Origin: Rostratula benghalensis
Taxonomy: Eukaryota; Chordata; Aves; Charadriiformes; Rostratulidae
DNA: 64,000 nucleotides
Direction of reading: 5' to 3'
Assembly (NCBI GenBank): GCA_013399305.1
Contig: VXAI01000046.1
Location: 991,340-1,055,339, forward strand
In this document: one piece after another, positions 47,891 through 61,000 of the stretch
Numbering within the stretch: the stretch's first letter is position 1
Layout: every line of letters begins with the position of its first letter
Translations under genes and position numbers: made by a program
The notes under the pieces: model-generated
Seen by the model: only the letters and a program-made list of their open reading frames with translations
Told to the model about the DNA's origin: nothing
Database searches by the model: none

Positions 47891-48132
47891 GGTTCCCGCC
47901 GAAGAGAGCCCTCTGACAGCCTGAAGACGCAGCCGGGTCGCCCCGCGGCCCCCCCGGCCCGCCTCTCCCCCCGTCCGGCCGGGCGCGGTGCCGCGGCCCC
48001 GGCCCCGCAGAGAACGGACGCGCCGAGCTCTGCGCCGCGGCTGCTCCCGCCCGGCGGGGCTGCGGCGACCGGCCCGGGGATACGGCGAGTGAGGCGGAGA
48101 AGGGGAGGGAGAGGACAGGCCAGGCTCGGCAT
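47866..48132 (-). CDS. Overlapping upstream ORF (88 codons) in the 5' leader
   Basis: An ATG at 48132-48130, in weak context (CAG before, C after), opens a second frame of 88 codons. It runs through the 5' leader, passes the signal-peptide ATG in another frame and stops at TGA 47866-47868. If the transcription start lies above 48132, initiation here would prevent initiation at 47890, so the main protein would depend on leaky scanning. The Ala/Gly/Arg/Pro-rich composition is what GC-rich leaders encode by chance, so a functional peptide is unlikely. Confidence 0.4.
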   Translation of the reverse strand: MPSLACPLPPLLRLTRRIPGPVAAAPPGGSSRGAELGASVLCGAGAAAPRPAGRGERRAGGAAGRPGCVFRLSEGSLRREPWWSGTWH

Positions 48133-48289
48133 CTGCTGGGGTTGCCGCAGGAGGCAGAGGGCGACCTGCCCCGCCGGGGAGGTCCGGCAGCGCCTGGAGA
48201 AACGGCGGGAGCAGCGGCGAGGATGCTGAGGCGGCGAGCCGGTGTGCTCGGCTTAAAGGCACAGCACCGCCCCTGGCTGGAGTCGCTCA

Positions 48290-48552
48290 GGCGTTATGGT
48301 TGGAAGAGAACTTCAAGATCATCGAGCCCAACCGTCAGCCCAGCGCTGCCAAGTTACCGCTAAGCCACGTCCCTCAGCATCCAAGTCTGCCTGTGTTTTA
48401 AATACCTCCAGGGGTGGCGACTCCACCACTTCCCTCGGCAGCCTGATCCAATGTTTGACAACCCTTTCTGTGAAGAAATTTTTCATCATGTCCATCCTAA
48501 ACCACCTCTGGTGCAACTTGAGGCCCTTTCCTATTGTCCTGTTACTCAGGAA
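48290..48552 (-). mobile_element. CR1 LINE 3' end, antisense, abutting the CpG island
   Basis: The plus strand reads GGTTGGAAGAGAACTTCAAG, ATCATCGAGCCCAACCGTCAG, CTAAGCCACGTCCCTCAGCA, AATACCTCCAGGGGTGGCGA, CACTTCCCTCGGCAGCCTGA and CTTTCTGTGAAGAAATTTTTC. This is a complete antisense CR1 3' region. It retains several CGs, perhaps because it sits beside the island. Both open frames across it (48296-48568 +, 48319-48516 -) are readings of the element. Confidence 0.95.
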
Positions 48553-48602
48553 AAGTAGTAGTTTATAATCAATAAATCATAAATTAAGATCTGATCAGGA
48601 GG

Positions 48603-48640
48603 CAGCCGATGGCTTCACAGTCAGCCGATGGCTTCTACAT
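48603..48640 (+). repeat. 19-bp-period tandem duplication
   Basis: CAGCCGATGGCTTC occurs at 48603-48616 and 48622-48635. The copies are immediately adjacent with a 19-base period, about 50 bp beyond the CR1 element upstream of the promoter. Confidence 0.85.
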
Positions 48641-51600
48641 CAGAATGATTCTGCATCCAAAGTGGGTTGTAATCACTCTTTCATATATTAGCTGAATAAA
48701 AGCAATTTTAAGGTTTAACAGTCCAACCCATCAAATAACCTGCTTTGACTAAGCGAGCAGAAATGCAAATCTTTGAAAACAAAATCTTTTCTCTTAGAAG
48801 TTAAGACCTGTTTTCAAGTAGAGAATAAAGCAGTATTGAAAGCCTGACACAAAGCTGAATGAGTACACCTCGCAAGCAGGCCAGTTTGTGAATAAAATTG
48901 CAAACAGAACTCTAAAGTTGGAGGGCTTCCCTTTCCTTGATTTAGTTTGATTGCAATTTCAACACAACAAGCATTTTCTTATGGTAAACTAAGCAACATA
49001 AAAATATGCAATATGAAAGAAGTTTTCAACCCAAATAACTTGCCACATCCAACAACTGGAGATAACTGTTTTATAACACAGGATTGGAGTATCCCATATA
49101 TATTTCCTTTCCTTCCCTTTCTCATTTCAGTTTTTACTTTGTTCTAACTTTATTGTTGCCTATTTAAACATTTTATCATGGGAATTTGACACATTATGTA
49201 TTTTGGAAAGTTCTAACTCCTGAACTCAAGAAATCACACTGTATTCTCTACATATTCCTTATCCTTATGGTTGCAGGAGAAATCTCAAAAATATGACCCA
49301 AGAATAACCTGGTCTCATATGTCAGACAGCAAACCACAGGTCTGAACTCAGAACACAGGTATTTTTAAATATCTCAAGATTTTAGAAGGTGGGAAATAAA
49401 AATTTTGGTGAAATTGAGAAGCACACCATTACTATGTATTAGATTTCTTTCTGTAATTTGGTAAGCTTTGTATACAGAGCTGAATATGTCATACTCCTCA
49501 CCCTATTTTTAAACTATCTTTACCAACCACTATTTTCCTCTGCTCCAAGAGGTGAAACACAAATGTTTTCCCTCTTTTGTTTAAATATTCCAAGAAATCA
49601 TAACAATAGAATACTATTATGTATTACAGAACTTTCAGTATTGTAATTCAACAAAGTAAAATTCCTAAACCAGTACAGAAAATTAGCATTCTCATTGCTG
49701 CTAAAAGTCCAAATTCTGCTGTATTTGAATTTAGGTATCTGGTTCTCCAGCACAGTAAAATCTGATCTGTATTAACCAGACATCATTGTCACCGCGCCTC
49801 TTCCCTCCCAGGCCTTCCTTTTCACAGACAACTGCCCTTGCCCATGGCGAGCCCTCCCTCTCCTCCTGCCCAACCAGGGACTGGGAGGAGATTTCAAAAT
49901 CCAGAGTTTGAGTTTTAGTGGGGACCCCCCAAGTGGCTTTTACAGAGCTGTGAGTATGGCAACCGACGGGCAACCCCCCAGGTTTTGAAAACCTGACACT
50001 ATAACCCAAGTGGTACTTTCTGGCAAAAGTCCAGAACTCTCTACTCCTCTGCTGATCTCATAAACACAACACCTCCCCTTCAAGACCTCAATGAAAGCGG
50101 TGTTTTCCCCCTCTTAAGGCAAGGTGAAGGTTTGCAGACTACACCACTGTGCTGACAGCTAAATGTACTGCTGCCATTACAGGTATGTTGTACACTGGTT
50201 GCCTATGGCAAAGTCTCTGGACTAAAAATGCAAAGCCAAATAAACTTAAGGAAATTTTCCATCAAAACCCTGTCAGGAAGCCAACATGTCCTTCCATATT
50301 TTTTTTTTTAAATATCTAGATGAACCACAAAAGGAAAAAGGACAGCGAGCAAACTGCCAGCTAAACTGAAGTTCCAAACACTGCCAACATGAGTTCCAAC
50401 TATGATATTTAAAACTACAGTTTCAGTGCTTGAAAAAGTTTAAAAAGAATAGACTATTTCAGATACTGCAGTTTAACAAAAACTCCAATGATAAAAGTTG
50501 CTTCATACAGAATGACTACTGTTTCTATAAGATGAAGCTTTGCCTTTTTCTGCAGTTCTTCACTAAGTAAACTAATTTTGGTGAATAAATGTATAGCACA
50601 TGCACAGAATTACCAATACTCTCCTTTTGTAATGGTAGGTAGTAAAGCAAACTCAAAAAAATTAGGAGTAACTGTGATTTTAGCCTTCTCTCTGCTGATC
50701 ATTCCAGAAAGCAGCATACACCTATGTAAATAATAAAAAACCCTATCAAAGTCTTCAATGAATGTTCTTAGGATGCATTTCTCAGGACACAAAATGGTAC
50801 TATGTTCCCATTTAGTAAGTCATATAACTAATTATTTCCATATGCATTTAATTTTCCTCTACAGTAACATACAGGCAGAGTTCCCTAAAACCCAGAAGCC
50901 GGTGTTCTGGTCTCCATATTAAGAGATCTGTCCGTACTTGCGGCTCCACTTTCAAGTTTGTTCCAGCTGAGCTGGGTGAAATTGTGCATATTCACATCCA
51001 CAGCCTTTCTTTGCAGCACAAAGCAACTTGGAACTTCCCCCTGTGGCAAACTTGCACTGCCACAACCATTGTAACCACACAGTCAGAATGTCCCTGGCAA
51101 ACCCAATAGTCACTGCAGAGCAGATTACAATACTATTGGTGCAACAGAAAAAGATCAAGTTATGACTGAAGAGCTATTTCAGATACAAATTCTGCAGCAG
51201 CAGAGAAACCAAAATACCTTGCAATGGGAAGATCAAAGAAAAAAAAAATCTCTCATTTCAAAACAAAAGCATCCTCACTTTTACTTACAAACAAACATAG
51301 ATAAGTAATACTGTAAATATTTTAGGTAAAACCAGAGAAAGTCATCAGAATCTTTTCAAGAAAGTCCTTACCTCTTACCCTCAGAAATGTAAATGCACAA
51401 AATTCACAATGGATCTTCATTTAAAAAGTACTGACTTTGTGTCAGTCTCAATGGGTTTGGAATTATCAAACAGCTTATGAAGTTTGCTTACTAGCTACTC
51501 CCTGAGACAACTGCCCCTAGAATTCAAACCAAGGACAAGTTTATTAAATTTATCAAAAGTAAGGCATTTCTTTTCCAGCTCTCTCAGCCTTCCTGTAGTT

Positions 51601-54600
51601 CCACGTGAAATCCTGAACAGTATGCTCAAGTCAATCACTCACAGTTACTTCTTTCTGCTAACAATGTATTTGCTTAGAAAGTTGATCAAAATCCTAATAT
51701 AAAAGTAAGAGAAAACATGAGTCAAAGCAACATTTTAAAGACTGCCTTCCTACTTCTCACAGCGTTAACATTTATAGCATTTAACTCTCAAACTCTTGAA
51801 GCAAGCATAACTACATATTTCAGGTTGAATTACTCTAGAACAAGATAATGATAATTTCTATGTATTTCAAAGTAATAACACGTACAAGTGAAAATCATTG
51901 GTCTAATTCCCAGTTTATCACTATGGGTGGAATGTGAATGCTACTGAGTTTGGGAGGGACGAGAGGGTTGACTGGGATGCCCACCAGTGCTCTGCTGAAG
52001 CATGCAGGAAGATAAAGGCTAAAACAAGTCTGCTGCTACAGCATAAGCCCTTTAACTGTTTCTTAAAACAAATATTTAAAATGGCATTCTGTTAATTTGC
52101 TTTGGCCAGACACCATCTTTCTGGAATTACTAACAGGAAAAGCAAATTAACTAGACACTGCATATTCCATTATTATTTAAGAAAAAGGTGTTGGGTTTTT
52201 ATTTCAATGTTTCATGTAAAAATTTAACAGAAAAGAAAAAAGGCTGAATGAACTAGAAATTTAGTACAAACTACATGATACACTGATGAATCATAGAAGA
52301 AAAATACAGTGGAAAATCTGCTATGTTTTTGTTTGATTTAATTGGTCATCTTCCCCAGTTTGTTTAGTACAGGCTACTTACAACAAAAAAAAAAATGAAC
52401 AAAAGTTTAACACATAAAGTCTTAAATGCTTGACAAGGTGAAGGAAATGGAGATCTGATCAGACCAGAAAGTACACCATTAGAAAGGTATTATTGCATCC
52501 CGTGGCATTAAAAGTAAGTTTCAAATAGGTATCTGTGTATAATTAAGTCAGCCCAGCTTACCTCACATCACTGAAAGCTTGTCAGTTAATTCAGTAATAA
52601 TGTGTTAGTTTTCATTATCATCATCTTTTTCTCCTCTTACCACCATAGTACTGGCAGTGCACGGGGCTTTTAAACTACACTCAACCCTGAAAAGGAAATC
52701 CAAGCATTTCCTTCCTCTTCTCCCGACTCTGAACTTGGTAAAGCTCAGACTTTTGACGACAAAGCCAGACTTTACTGAAAAGGTCCACCTTCAAAGAGCT
52801 GAGTATTAACCTCAAATTGATTTATCATCTTGAATCTTTCCTTCAGTACTAAATATTATCCCTTTCTCTTTCCTGGCATGACAGTGTGCTAGAGGGAGGA
52901 AAAATCCTCGGTTGTCACCTGCCCTGGGCTGGGCTAGAATGTGTATTTTTTATGGCCATACTCCAGTTTTCTGTATTTTGATGCTAGAATTCTGGTTTAT
53001 ATCCCAAGTTCTCAAAGCACCTCTGTGCCTCCCCAGACAGTAGTTGCAAAGTGCAAGCAGAATAAAATGACATTTACGAGGCATTCCTTCCCCTGCCCAA
53101 CACTACACTTTGACAACAGAACAAGTGGACACCATGCTTGAAACTCCTACTTATTATAAATACCATTCATTTTGGGACAAAAGTTGTTCTCTCTGCATTT
53201 TTTAATCAATGTCTTCTGTTTACCTAATAAGGCATTAAGATTTTTAGCACCATATTCTGGACCTCCTCACACTTTATTTTAATATTATTTTCTTACTTAT
53301 TTTCTAACACATGATCCAACGTTATTCAAGCTGTCTTCTGCCTCTTCCTATGCACAAAAAAGTGGTGAAACCAAAAGGAAAAGAGTTTTTGACGGATCGT
53401 ATTTAGTCCCTTTCTTTGAATGCATAAAACCAGACACACATTTCTAGAAAACCACCTCTCACCACACTTATTTCACATAAGGCATTTTGATCTGTGCAAA
53501 TGAGCAGCCACCTAAAAATAGGAACTGAAGGAAAAAGCATGCCCTACCCTTTAAAATATTTGAACTCTTTCCTTCGCACCTACCACAAAACTGGAAATAA
53601 ACTACTTGGTACCACTACTATATTTGAATACTTTACCTAAAACAGGAAACAGACTAGGCCTGTTTGTCCTTTAACAAAAAGTAAAACAAAAAAAACCCCA
53701 ACCAAACAACCCTTTGAATAATCTTTAACTAAAACAAATTAATTGTAAATTACACAAATAATTTATGTCTATTTCCTGTGAAAAGCAAGCATTCTCTTAG
53801 AGAAAACATTCTGAATATAAGTTTGAATCACACTATTTTCAAATATTTAACTTCATCATGGGGGATAAAGACTGATACTTCTATCTCTACATGTAGAAAG
53901 TGTTTTAAAGATACCATAAGGAAAAAGGTGAGGCCTTTGGATCATATAAGTATACTAATTTTTTAATTACAAAACCAAATAAATAGAGGTTCTGGCAAAA
54001 AACCACCAACCTTGCATTGGGTATTAGTCCATAAGCTACGCTATGAATCCTTCTATGAAGTCAGAATTATAAAGTACAGTCTTTTCTCAGGTCCAAAACT
54101 AAAATACATTAAAAATAGATTTTAGCAATAAGGCACATTTTCCCAAGTATCCAGTTGGCAAATGACAGCGACATCAAACATGCCATCTTAAAATGATGGG
54201 AACAAGCTGTCTCCAAGAGAAAACTAACCAATTAGGATGGTAAATGTAATCATAACTTTCCATTTTGCTTGGAAAAGTTCCTGAAATTCACTCAGAGAAG
54301 GATGCCCGTGTAGAACATATTTTTCTGCATATATTTTACCTTTCCTGTTACTCTCTGCTTTGCTAGAAATCTCAAAGCCATGATGATACTCTTATAGGCT
54401 GAGGAAAACAGATCTGAAATGAACTTTGAAAATTGTTGTGAGTCCTCATCAAGAGTGGACTGACTATAAAACATACTAGTCCAAAAGGCAGGTAGGAAAT
54501 CTGTAAAAAACATGACAGTAAAACCTACATTTGCAATGGATTAGTATCTTCCCCTCCCAACTGAGATGAAAAGAAAGCTCTGCGAACATTTTTCACACTT

Positions 54601-54639
54601 ACTATTTACTTACAGCAGCAAAACAGTATCAGTCAACCT
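48641..54639. other. AT-rich intergenic DNA
   Basis: No gene, RNA or repeat consensus is recognisable apart from the A/C-rich tract at 53674-53712 and short A or T runs. All open frames are below 95 codons without recognised motifs. Confidence 0.55.
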
Positions 54640-55340
54640 TCAAAGACTGAGCCAAGGCACAGTGACAGATGGCTGCTCTGAGACACGATGACAAGTGACA
54701 AGCATGACAACATTGGCAAGGATTCTGTCCCATGGCCACCGCGAGTCGGAACAGGGCAGATCCAGGAGTGGCAGTTGGTGTCAAACAAGAGTTAAGATCA
54801 CTGAACAAGCCCACAGTGACAAGTCAGGTGCAAGAGCAAGGCAAGAAGTCAGTCTATGGATGAGGATGCAGCTTAGCAAGGTCCACGGCCAGGTGCAGGC
54901 CTGGCTGTGGTGGAACTGGTGAGAGGCACATCTCCAAGGTCACTCGAGCAGGGACTGGAGGCCCAGGTCTGAATTTAAACAGGGCTATTGGTCCCATGAG
55001 CAGAGATGTGGGGAGAGGCTGGTTTGGGGCCATTAAGGCCATTAGTGTAAGCAAGGCCCAGAAAGCCTCTGCCTAGGCCAAAATTCACATTTCTCAGTGT
55101 ACTGAGCTAGCAATAGTTGAAATTAACTAAGCAAAAGCAGGAAGGGAACAGGCTGTATCAGGCAGCAGTTAAACAGTCATGAAATAGAGGTAACCTTGAG
55201 AAAGGAGACAGTGCTGCATACAGTACACCACTATGTAGGGGACAGGACTAGATCAGCATCCCTCCTAACAAAAGAAATTGAATGTCAGCCCAGGAGTCCC
55301 ACAGCTGAGCCAAGGACAATGCTGTGGCACAGGCACCTCT
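54640..55340. other. GC-richer block, possible unclassified repeat
   Basis: Composition changes abruptly to about balanced G+C, with recurring CAGGTGCAGGC, GGCCAGG, AGCAAGGC, AGTGACAAG and GAGCCAAGG words. GAGCCAAGG recurs near 54649 and 55313. Short open frames occur on both strands, but none is protein-like. It resembles 3900-4460 in texture. An old transposon or degenerate minisatellite is possible. Confidence 0.3.
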
Positions 55341-57735
55341 GCTCTCCAGTGTCTCAGCGGCACTGAACCACAGCTTACTTCAGATCCAAAAGGAGGAGAA
55401 AGGAAAAACATCTTGGAAGACTTCTATTTGTGATCAAATTGTATTTTCTGTAGCCTATGGGAATACCAGGTTTCTCCTCTGTTCGTCTGACACAAAAAAT
55501 AAAAATATCTGTTGTGTTGCCAAAGGAAATCTGTATGTAATAATTTCAATAAGACTTGAGATGTAGTTGCAACACTGATCCAAATACACTGGATTAAGCA
55601 CTCATCCTGAAACCAAATACAGGAAGAAAGAGGAGGAAGATTTGCAAAGTAATTTCATTACATAACCCAGACACCTGAAGTGAGCAGAGACAACAAATCT
55701 CACAGTAATGTCATCATGCTTTGGGCAGCAAATACATCCCAACCTTTCCTAATTACAAAACTCCTGAGACAAAGATGTAATTGTTCCTCCTCATGTTCGG
55801 TTTGATTCTATCTTCCCCAAACCCCCTCTTCCAATAATCTTACTGATCTAAATATACTATAGCATATAACCTGCCCCTAAATGCATTGCAAATTAAAGGA
55901 ATTAACACCAGTTCAGGTCAAAATCTACCCCATTACTAGATTAAAGGCTCATTTTTCATCACTGGGGATCCATGCCAGGTCAAGAACATGGAGCACCAAC
56001 AGGTCAGTTACACTGCTGGTCCAAATTAGAAGCATAGCTGCAGTGCAAGACCAAGACGACTCTTTCTCTGCAGATGCATACCATACAAAAAATGAAATAA
56101 CTCTTTTTAATTAACGAGAAACTGTGTATCTTTTACTGTCTTGATGATAACAAAATTCTGGGGAAATCTGATTGCTTAAATAATAGATTCTAGGATAATT
56201 TATCTAGTAAATGTGTTTATTTTTAAAGTAATCACATTAAAAACGTTGCACGTTAGAACCATATGAACTATCAGCATATGCAGTCTTCCATCTCTCTGGA
56301 CTTGGGATGGTGGTCCCACATGCTCAGGAAGCACACAGGTAGAGCAGACTTTACTCTGTTTTTCTAAGTGTCTTGCAAACACAGATGCCATTTACAAAGA
56401 GAAAACGGTCAATTCTTGCGCATGGTTAATTTCTGCAACACAGGAAATTGGAAACATACAGCTATAGATTATGTTCAACCTTGAGCTATGTCTTGTATAT
56501 GAACTCTGAAAATTCATATGCAGCTCAAACAAGGTAACAAGGATTTTAAAATAATTATGTGTTCTTATATCTCAAGTATTTCACCTACTCACAAAACTGA
56601 TAAATACTCACATAAACAGCTGATAAACCTCTGAATACGCAAAGCATGTCCGGTACAATTTAACTTGAAATTTGTCTTCCTGAAACAGACAACTGAAACA
56701 AGTTCAGTACTGTCAAATTTTCTCATGGGACAGAAGGCATGCCTAAAATCAGGAACACTTTTCTACTATATAAGGAGGAGAGTCAAGCCCAAAATGACTA
56801 CATGAAATATTTTGATACTCTGAAAACATTTTTTACAAACTTAGTATAACATTCTATTTTTAAATAGTTATGTACAATTATTAGCTACACAGCTGAACCT
56901 ACAGTACATAGTGTAAAATCTCTCCATAATGGTATAAAATCTGGAAATACTGTTTGCTGATAACAAGATGTAAATAAATATAATATGAACACTAAGGAAA
57001 AAAAGAAAAAGAACTTCTTACGAGGCTAAAAAGAACAAAGGAAGTGAGGAAACATTCTCTATGTATATTTTGAAAGATGCAAATGGTGCTGATTACTTTA
57101 TCCCCATACTCAGACTGTCTACGCTGGTTAAAGCTAGCAATAACACTAGTTCTAATCTTAAAGGCCCGTAGAGAGACATAAAACTTGACTGTTTGAGAAA
57201 TCTGGTTGTAAAAGCACATCTGTGCAGCCAACACCACCACACGGCTGGAAAACAATCAGAATTCCAACAAAAAGCAAGTGAACAAAACCACAGAAAATTC
57301 CTTCAGTGTGGAAGAAAGATTTCCTACTGAAGATTTCCTGCATAGTTCCAAGTCTTTTCAATACAGTAACTTCATACTTGAATGGATCATTTCTTAAATC
57401 ATTTTCAGCCAATGTTTTAGGGAAGACTGCCTCACAATGAACTATTTCTCAATGAATATATATATTCTTATATACGTCTCCACATGCAGCTCACGTTCAA
57501 GAAGCAATGGTACTCACCAGTTATTTCCCTGGCATAAGAGCATGGTAACCCTGCCCCCTTCCATTGGCAGCATATTTAGTTTAGATTTAACTTGCTTTTC
57601 ACGTGTATTTTGCAAACAACCTGTGGCTGCTGACTTAGATATCATGTCTTTAACTTTTTGTTTGTTTGGAGTTTTTTTGCACTTTGTTTAGCTTGCTCAT
57701 TTCACTGTGGATATTATTGTAAGAAAAGATGATTC
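55341..57735. other. AT-rich intergenic DNA
   Basis: Nothing recognised. The hydrophobic minus-strand frames near 56992-57412 overlap purine-rich plus-strand sequence and are unsupported. Confidence 0.5.
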
Positions 57736-58018
57736 TTGAAAGGTAATGAATTTAGTGATACTGCCTGTAGGAAAGAAACTGTGGCAGAAGAGTGTCACAT
57801 ACCAGCCAACATGATTACCCTTGGGAAAACTAGAGAGGGATTTCACAAGGCATCAAAAGGATACAGTCATCCTCAATACAGATCTCCAAGTTACCCCAAC
57901 AGACCTGTTAGCACGTCCAGCAGTTAAAGGAGAACTTCTAAAGAGAATTCATGAACTTCATCAGAAAACCCAGATTTCTGAAGTGTCCCTGTCTAATGTA
58001 TATGGTACAAACTGTTAG
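57736..58018 (+). pseudogene. Possible broken coding remnant (two offset open frames)
   Basis: Two plus-strand frames overlap: 57736-57927 and 57821-58018. The first reads K-E-T-V-A-E-E-C-H-I-P-A-N-M-I-T-L-G-K. The second reads G-K-L-E-R-D-F-T-R-H-Q-K-D and later L-L-K-R-I-H-E-L-H-Q-K-T-Q. The second is charged and helix-like. They could be one ancestral frame broken by an indel near 57830, as in a processed pseudogene, but no family, poly-A or flanking duplication is visible. Low confidence. Confidence 0.15.
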
Positions 58019-61000
58019 TGACAGGAATTTGCCCAAGTGACTTTTAATCCCAGGTTAACGACCATTTATTCAGAATCACCAATGCACGCTTGCCAGGTAT
58101 GCATTACCATCATGCTCCAATAGGAAAGAAAATGTCATCTTAAATCATAATTCATAAGGATTAAGATTTGTCTAAAGCTTCTGATCAATCCAATTAACTG
58201 GGGACCTTAAAGCACTACAGATATTTCAAACTTCACCTCATCAGATTAAAGAGATTCCAGAAAAAAATACATTCCCCCAGAAAGACAACTATTATTTTGC
58301 TATCTTCAACTGAGAAAACTTCTGGTGCCCAGGGGCCTGCATATTAACAAGTAAACTTGTGCTGTGACACAGGACAGAATTTTCTTTCAAACATTCTTCT
58401 ATGTTCAAAGGTTAGTGGTCTAATCATCAAGCCACCGTTCATGCCAGCAGTCTGGCCATTAATTTAAAAAAATAATTACTCAAAGCTATATAGCAAACCC
58501 AGTGGCACAAACTGGCAAGTATGGCCAATAGCACAGCTACTCTGCCGATGTATTGGGAAACCACTCGAAGATGAAACTGAGAGCTTGCCATGAACTAGAG
58601 AGCTGCATGGAGAACAGTACTGGTTAGTGACACTCTTCATCTGGAAAGCGCATACACAGGTACATCAATTCCCCAAATTAGACATAAGAACTGTACAGGC
58701 ACTATTGCCAAATTGGCAGTTTTATTTTGTCTACATAAGTTTGCAGATCTGTCACTACTTTTAGAAGCAAGTTTTGAATTAAATAGTCATTTTATACTTT
58801 TTGAAGGAAATACACCAAATCAAGTGCAATGATACGGTTTTCAGCATATGTTCTTACACTCACAATAACAAATACACAAATAATGTTTTGAACTGTTATG
58901 TGTAGAATCTTTTATTTTTTTGTGTTCTCAAGCTTGTAAAGTAATAGTTTTATAGTGTCTTAGTTAACTTCTACTTAACCAGAAATGGTGGTATTGACTG
59001 GAGATCGTTTGCTTCTTTTTCAATCTCAGTAACCATTTCTTTCACTTTTATAGTACCACAGAGTTTTCCCTTCCTTCTTTATAATGAAAATTAATTATAT
59101 TCACCTCTTCTATTAAAAGTTTCACAGATAGAAACTCAGGGCAAAATTCTATACAATATGCCAGAATAGAAGTCTAGTTCATACAAAATATGGAGTTTCT
59201 AATTTCTAAATGCATTATGTGCAAGTAGATCAAGAGAACACTGTAGTATACATGCTAAAATGTTATGGTAAAAGACATTAGATAAATTCAATTTGCTATG
59301 GACCACTGACAACTACTTAACTAAAGCCAAAATAGCCAAAGATTAAATCAAGCCTTAATCTATGCATTAAAGTATTTATTATGAAGTATTCTCATGGAAA
59401 AATAGGCATTTATCTTAAAAAGCCTTTTAAAATCTTATTCTTTAACTTTCCAAGTACTGCTCTTATATCAAACAGATTAATGTTAACGCAAATGTAGTAC
59501 TAACCAGGAACTTTTCTGCAGCTTTTCCAATCCTTCCCCTCCATGTTCTCAGCAATCTTTCCTTCTCTGATGTCCTTTCAAATAGACTCCTCTCTAATAA
59601 CCATTATTATTCCCCTGTTTCCTCATTATCTCTCAGCTTGATTGCTACCATCAGATAATAAAACAGCCACTTTGCCAATATTTGGAGGGAAATGAAAATT
59701 AATGTTTCTCCTACAAACATATGTAAAAAACAAACAGCCAGACACCTTGGTGCATGGTTATATAGGGAAATATTAACTTTAAATGTAAAGCATTTCATCT
59801 AAGTGCCATTTATTGCTTATTTTTCTCTCATCTTCATGCCTTGTGACTTGGTACAGTAGAGCCAGCAGGTTGTATGTGAACTAGTTGTGAGAACATAAGG
59901 ATTGGCACTTCTGAGGACTTTTTGCAACCTAGAGACATTAAAGAAAGCACTTGGTGAAGGCTGGATTTCAATTTGTAACCTTTATTTCTAGGAAAAAACT
60001 GACCTTTTATTTTGCTCTAAAAACCTGTAACTGCAAAGGATTCAAAGTCAGATACCATACAGTTTTACCTATTAAAGTAAATATTTCTATGCTCATATCT
60101 AGAAAATCATCAATATATCTAAGAAACCAAAATTTCCTAGAAATCCCTATCCAAGATCACTTTCAGATGTATTATTAGAATATAATCAACTTTAAAAGTA
60201 TTAAGAGATTACCGATTAGGTTCTTCAGTACATCTATCCTACTACGCTAACATTTTCAATCATTACCTTAAAATTTGGGTAGGAGGCATAGACTATATTC
60301 CCTTCATTATGGAGAAAAATACAGTACACATACATAATTCCACATCTAGCCTTCATGCTGTTCACTGCCAAGGCGGTTTGGCAAGCAGTAAAGATATTTC
60401 AAAGGAAAACACATAGGGCCTCACTCAGCCATATTAATGCACCTTCACATTCCTCTTGCAATACCATGCTGCCCTTAAGACTTACTTAAGTACCAGAACA
60501 TCTTCGGCAGGCAGGCCTTTCAAAATAAAGACCCATGTGGAGAATCCAGCATCAGCATCAGTACGCAGTTTTTACCTTCGCACAAGAGCCATATTGCAAA
60601 ATGAACGTGTAGTTACACGAGAACAGAAAGTGATCTACAGGTTTAGAATTGAAATTGAAAACAACCTTCCCAACAAATTTTGAAATGAAGAAAGTCTGCT
60701 GATGTGACCTGGTTATGTTGCATAAAAATAAAAAGCCCTACAGACAAATATCTAACAGTAGCACTGCAGAGACTAACTCTATACCCAGAAATTTTTTGGA
60801 AAATGAGCATTAAAGGGGAAAGTGGGGACTGTCCAATACATGGTTGGAAAAAACAACATTCAGACACACCTTCCCCAACAAATGTCTTCTCTTTACATTA
60901 CAGGTAGTTTACTACATTGTTTTAATTGGAAAAATATATAGTTTTTTAATCCAAAAGAGTGTAAACACCCATTATGCTTAATTTAACATTCTTCTTGCAA

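Larger units (their letters stand above)
47735..48285 (-). promoter_or_regulatory. CpG island promoter of the minus-strand gene
   Basis: This is the only stretch with dense CG dinucleotides and very high G+C (GGCCGGGCGCGGCC, GCGGCCCCGG, CCGCCCGGCGGGGC). It stands out sharply from AT-rich flanks. It contains GC boxes such as CCGCCCC at 48267-48273 and no clear TATA box, so a dispersed-start, housekeeping-type promoter is likely. The signal-peptide exon and its donor sit at the left end, so transcription runs toward lower coordinates. A CR1 element abuts the distal side at 48290. Confidence 0.85.

Noticed and set aside
47573..48262. 229-codon minus-strand open frame across the CpG island
   Set aside because: It has no ATG upstream of 47890 in this frame, its N-terminal part is GC-rich leader sequence, and it reads through the consensus donor at 47818 into intron. 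Only the 24 codons of exon 1 are kept.
47765..48363. Plus-strand frames of 154 and 73 codons in the CpG island
   Set aside because: They are shadows in stop-poor GC-rich DNA; the promoter and donor signals point to the minus strand.
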